A DNA stretch of 35,112 nt from the NCBI GenBank assembly GCA_003142615.1, contig PLMW01000090.1, positions 1 to 35,112 of the forward strand, given 5' to 3'. Made by a program: the position numbers and the translations under genes. The notes beneath the pieces were generated by a model. That model did no database searches, was not told the DNA's origin, and saw only the letters and a list, made by a program, of their open reading frames with translations. Of this stretch, positions 34,097 through 35,112 are shown one piece after another (position 1 is the stretch's first letter; each line of letters starts with the position of its first letter). The DNA is from Opitutia bacterium. GTDB lineage: Bacteria; Verrucomicrobiota; Verrucomicrobiia; Opitutales; Opitutaceae.

Positions 34097-35112
34097 TTAT
34101 TTTGCCGCTGCAGCCGGGGCATGGGTTTCGGCAGAGAAGGAAGCCGCCGGATGCAAAGCCGCAAGCGCGGCGGCGTAATCGTCCACGCCATCGGCAATGG
34201 CCTGGGCGATCTGCTGGCGGTATTCCGGCGTGGCAACCTTGCGCGTCTCGGCGTCGTTGGACAGATAGGCGACCTCGACGAGCGCGGCCGGACATTCGGC
34301 GAAACACAGGACGAGCCAGCGCCCGCGCTTGTAGCCGCGATCGGATGTCTTCAGATCCGCGAGCAGGGTGCGATGCAGGTGGTAGCCGAGCACTACGTTG
34401 GCAAAGTCCTGCCGGTTGCCCGGGAGGAGTTTGTTCGTACTGTCGTCCTTCTTGTCATCGGCACTCGAGCGCTGAAACTGCGGCGTCAGCACGTAGGTCT
34501 CCGTGCCCCTCACGGTCGGTTGGGCCGAGTTGAAATGGACGCTGAGAAAAAGATCCGCTTGGGCGCGATTGGCGACGTCGGCGCGTCTTTCGAGGTCGGT
34601 CCGTTGCGCGGGGGCGAGCTTGCTGTCGTCGCCGCGCGTAAGCAGCACCCGGTAACCGCGCGCTTCGAGCAGCGTCCTGAGGCGCAGCACGACGTCGAGC
34701 GTCATGTCCTTTTCGTTCAACCGCAGCGTGAGATTCTGTTTCCCGGGATCGCTGCCGCCGTGGCCGGCATCGAGCACGATGAGTTTGGGTGGTCCCGGCA
34801 ACTGATTCACATGATCGACCGGGCGCAGCAGCGGCGCGATGGTCTTGATGACGTCGATCTTGCTGACGTAGAGGCTGCCCTTGTTGAAAATGGTGGTTTC
34901 GCCCATGAAGACGCGCACGCCGTCGAGGTAGAAGTCACGATTCCGGTCCTCGAACTTGAGCCGCGCCCGGCCGTGCTCATCGACCAGCTGCATGACCCGG
35001 CCGCTCGTGACCCACGCGGCTTTGAGATCGTAGCGCCCGGCGATGTCCTGCACATCGACGTAGTCGACGTTGTAGAGGCGCTTGAAAGGCCAGAGCCGGC
35101 TGGTGGCGGCGG
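34097..35112 (-). CDS. N-acetylmuramoyl-L-alanine amidase (Amidase_3), 5' end outside window
   Basis: The frame is open to the window edge, so the N-terminus is missing; at least 338 residues are present. The Amidase_3 zinc enzyme cleaves the bond between N-acetylmuramic acid and L-alanine in peptidoglycan. Motifs are LIVLDAGHGGSDPGKQN (first zinc His), LRLNEKDMTLDVVLRLRTLLEARGYRVLLTRGDD (zinc Glu), ADLFLSVHFNSA (second zinc His) and ALVEVAYLSNDAE (catalytic Glu). The region before them, FKRLYNVDYVDVQDIAGRYDL to KIDVIKTIAPLL, resembles the copper amine oxidase N-terminal-like domain found in many exported amidases. The tail is Ala-rich. It precedes the nuclease gene by 4 bp. Confidence 0.9.
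   Translation of the reverse strand, partial: AATSRLWPFKRLYNVDYVDVQDIAGRYDLKAAWVTSGRVMQLVDEHGRARLKFEDRNRDFYLDGVRVFMGETTIFNKGSLYVSKIDVIKTIAPLLRPVDHVNQLPGPPKLIVLDAGHGGSDPGKQNLTLRLNEKDMTLDVVLRLRTLLEARGYRVLLTRGDDSKLAPAQRTDLERRADVANRAQADLFLSVHFNSAQPTVRGTETYVLTPQFQRSSADDKKDDSTNKLLPGNRQDFANVVLGYHLHRTLLADLKTSDRGYKRGRWLVLCFAECPAALVEVAYLSNDAETRKVATPEYRQQIAQAIADGVDDYAAALAALHPAASFSAETHAPAAAAK

Overview
The window looks like a piece of a chromosome from a high-GC member of the Verrucomicrobiota, most likely family Opitutaceae. This rests on the gene families (DUF1080, TIGR03790, DUF4139, a large SSS symporter, a sufCBD cluster headed by a Fur-type gene), the GC-rich codon use and the general lack of clear Shine-Dalgarno sequences. 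The assignment is an inference; there is no rRNA or other marker gene to confirm it. No tRNA, rRNA, insertion sequence, prophage or CRISPR array was seen.

Layout. 1-435: a small GIY-YIG protein. 448-4312: galM (minus), then pyrH, frr and proB (plus). 4315-6906: two secreted proteins of unknown role on the minus strand. 7109-9115: a UvrD/PcrA-type helicase. 9297-11177: a LemA protein and two TPM-domain proteins in a tight cluster. 11283-12239: thioredoxin reductase. 12494-17415: an Fe-S cluster assembly unit: two palindromic operators, a Fur/Irr-type regulator, sufC, sufB, sufD and sufT. 17513-19111: a TPP riboswitch followed by thiM and thiE. 19201-24394: a DUF1080 protein, a type II NADH dehydrogenase, a sodium/solute symporter and an unusual ClpP with an acidic N-terminus. 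24420-26087 (minus): a TIGR03790 secreted protein. 26139-33006: a fluoride-riboswitch-led gene set. 33052-35112 (minus): an N-acetylmuramoyl-L-alanine amidase, cut by the window edge, and an S1/P1-type nuclease.

The most striking region is 26139-33006. A sigma70-like promoter feeds a fluoride (crcB-motif) riboswitch. Behind it, all on one strand, lie half of a FluC/CrcB fluoride channel, a CPA2 cation/proton antiporter, a universal stress protein, an enolase, a P-loop ATPase, a protein with two CxxC/CxxH metal-site repeats, an unknown protein and an MFS transporter. Enolase is the classic fluoride target, and antiporters, UspA and enolase are known companions of this riboswitch. The ATPase, the Cys/His repeat protein and the unknown protein are, as far as I know, undescribed in this setting. 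The set also shows damage: the channel stops halfway, the enolase has an in-frame amber codon just before an essential lysine, and the ATPase has no plausible N-terminus.

Two further points stand out. Two near-identical 15-bp palindromes in front of the suf regulator fit the core of the alphaproteobacterial Irr box, and the regulator lacks the usual CxxC zinc site, which suggests Irr-like iron control of Fe-S assembly. In addition, several genes (frr, uvrD, sufD, and proB across its start) carry imperfect 7-nt tandem repeats at the translation start, each with a different sequence but the same period.
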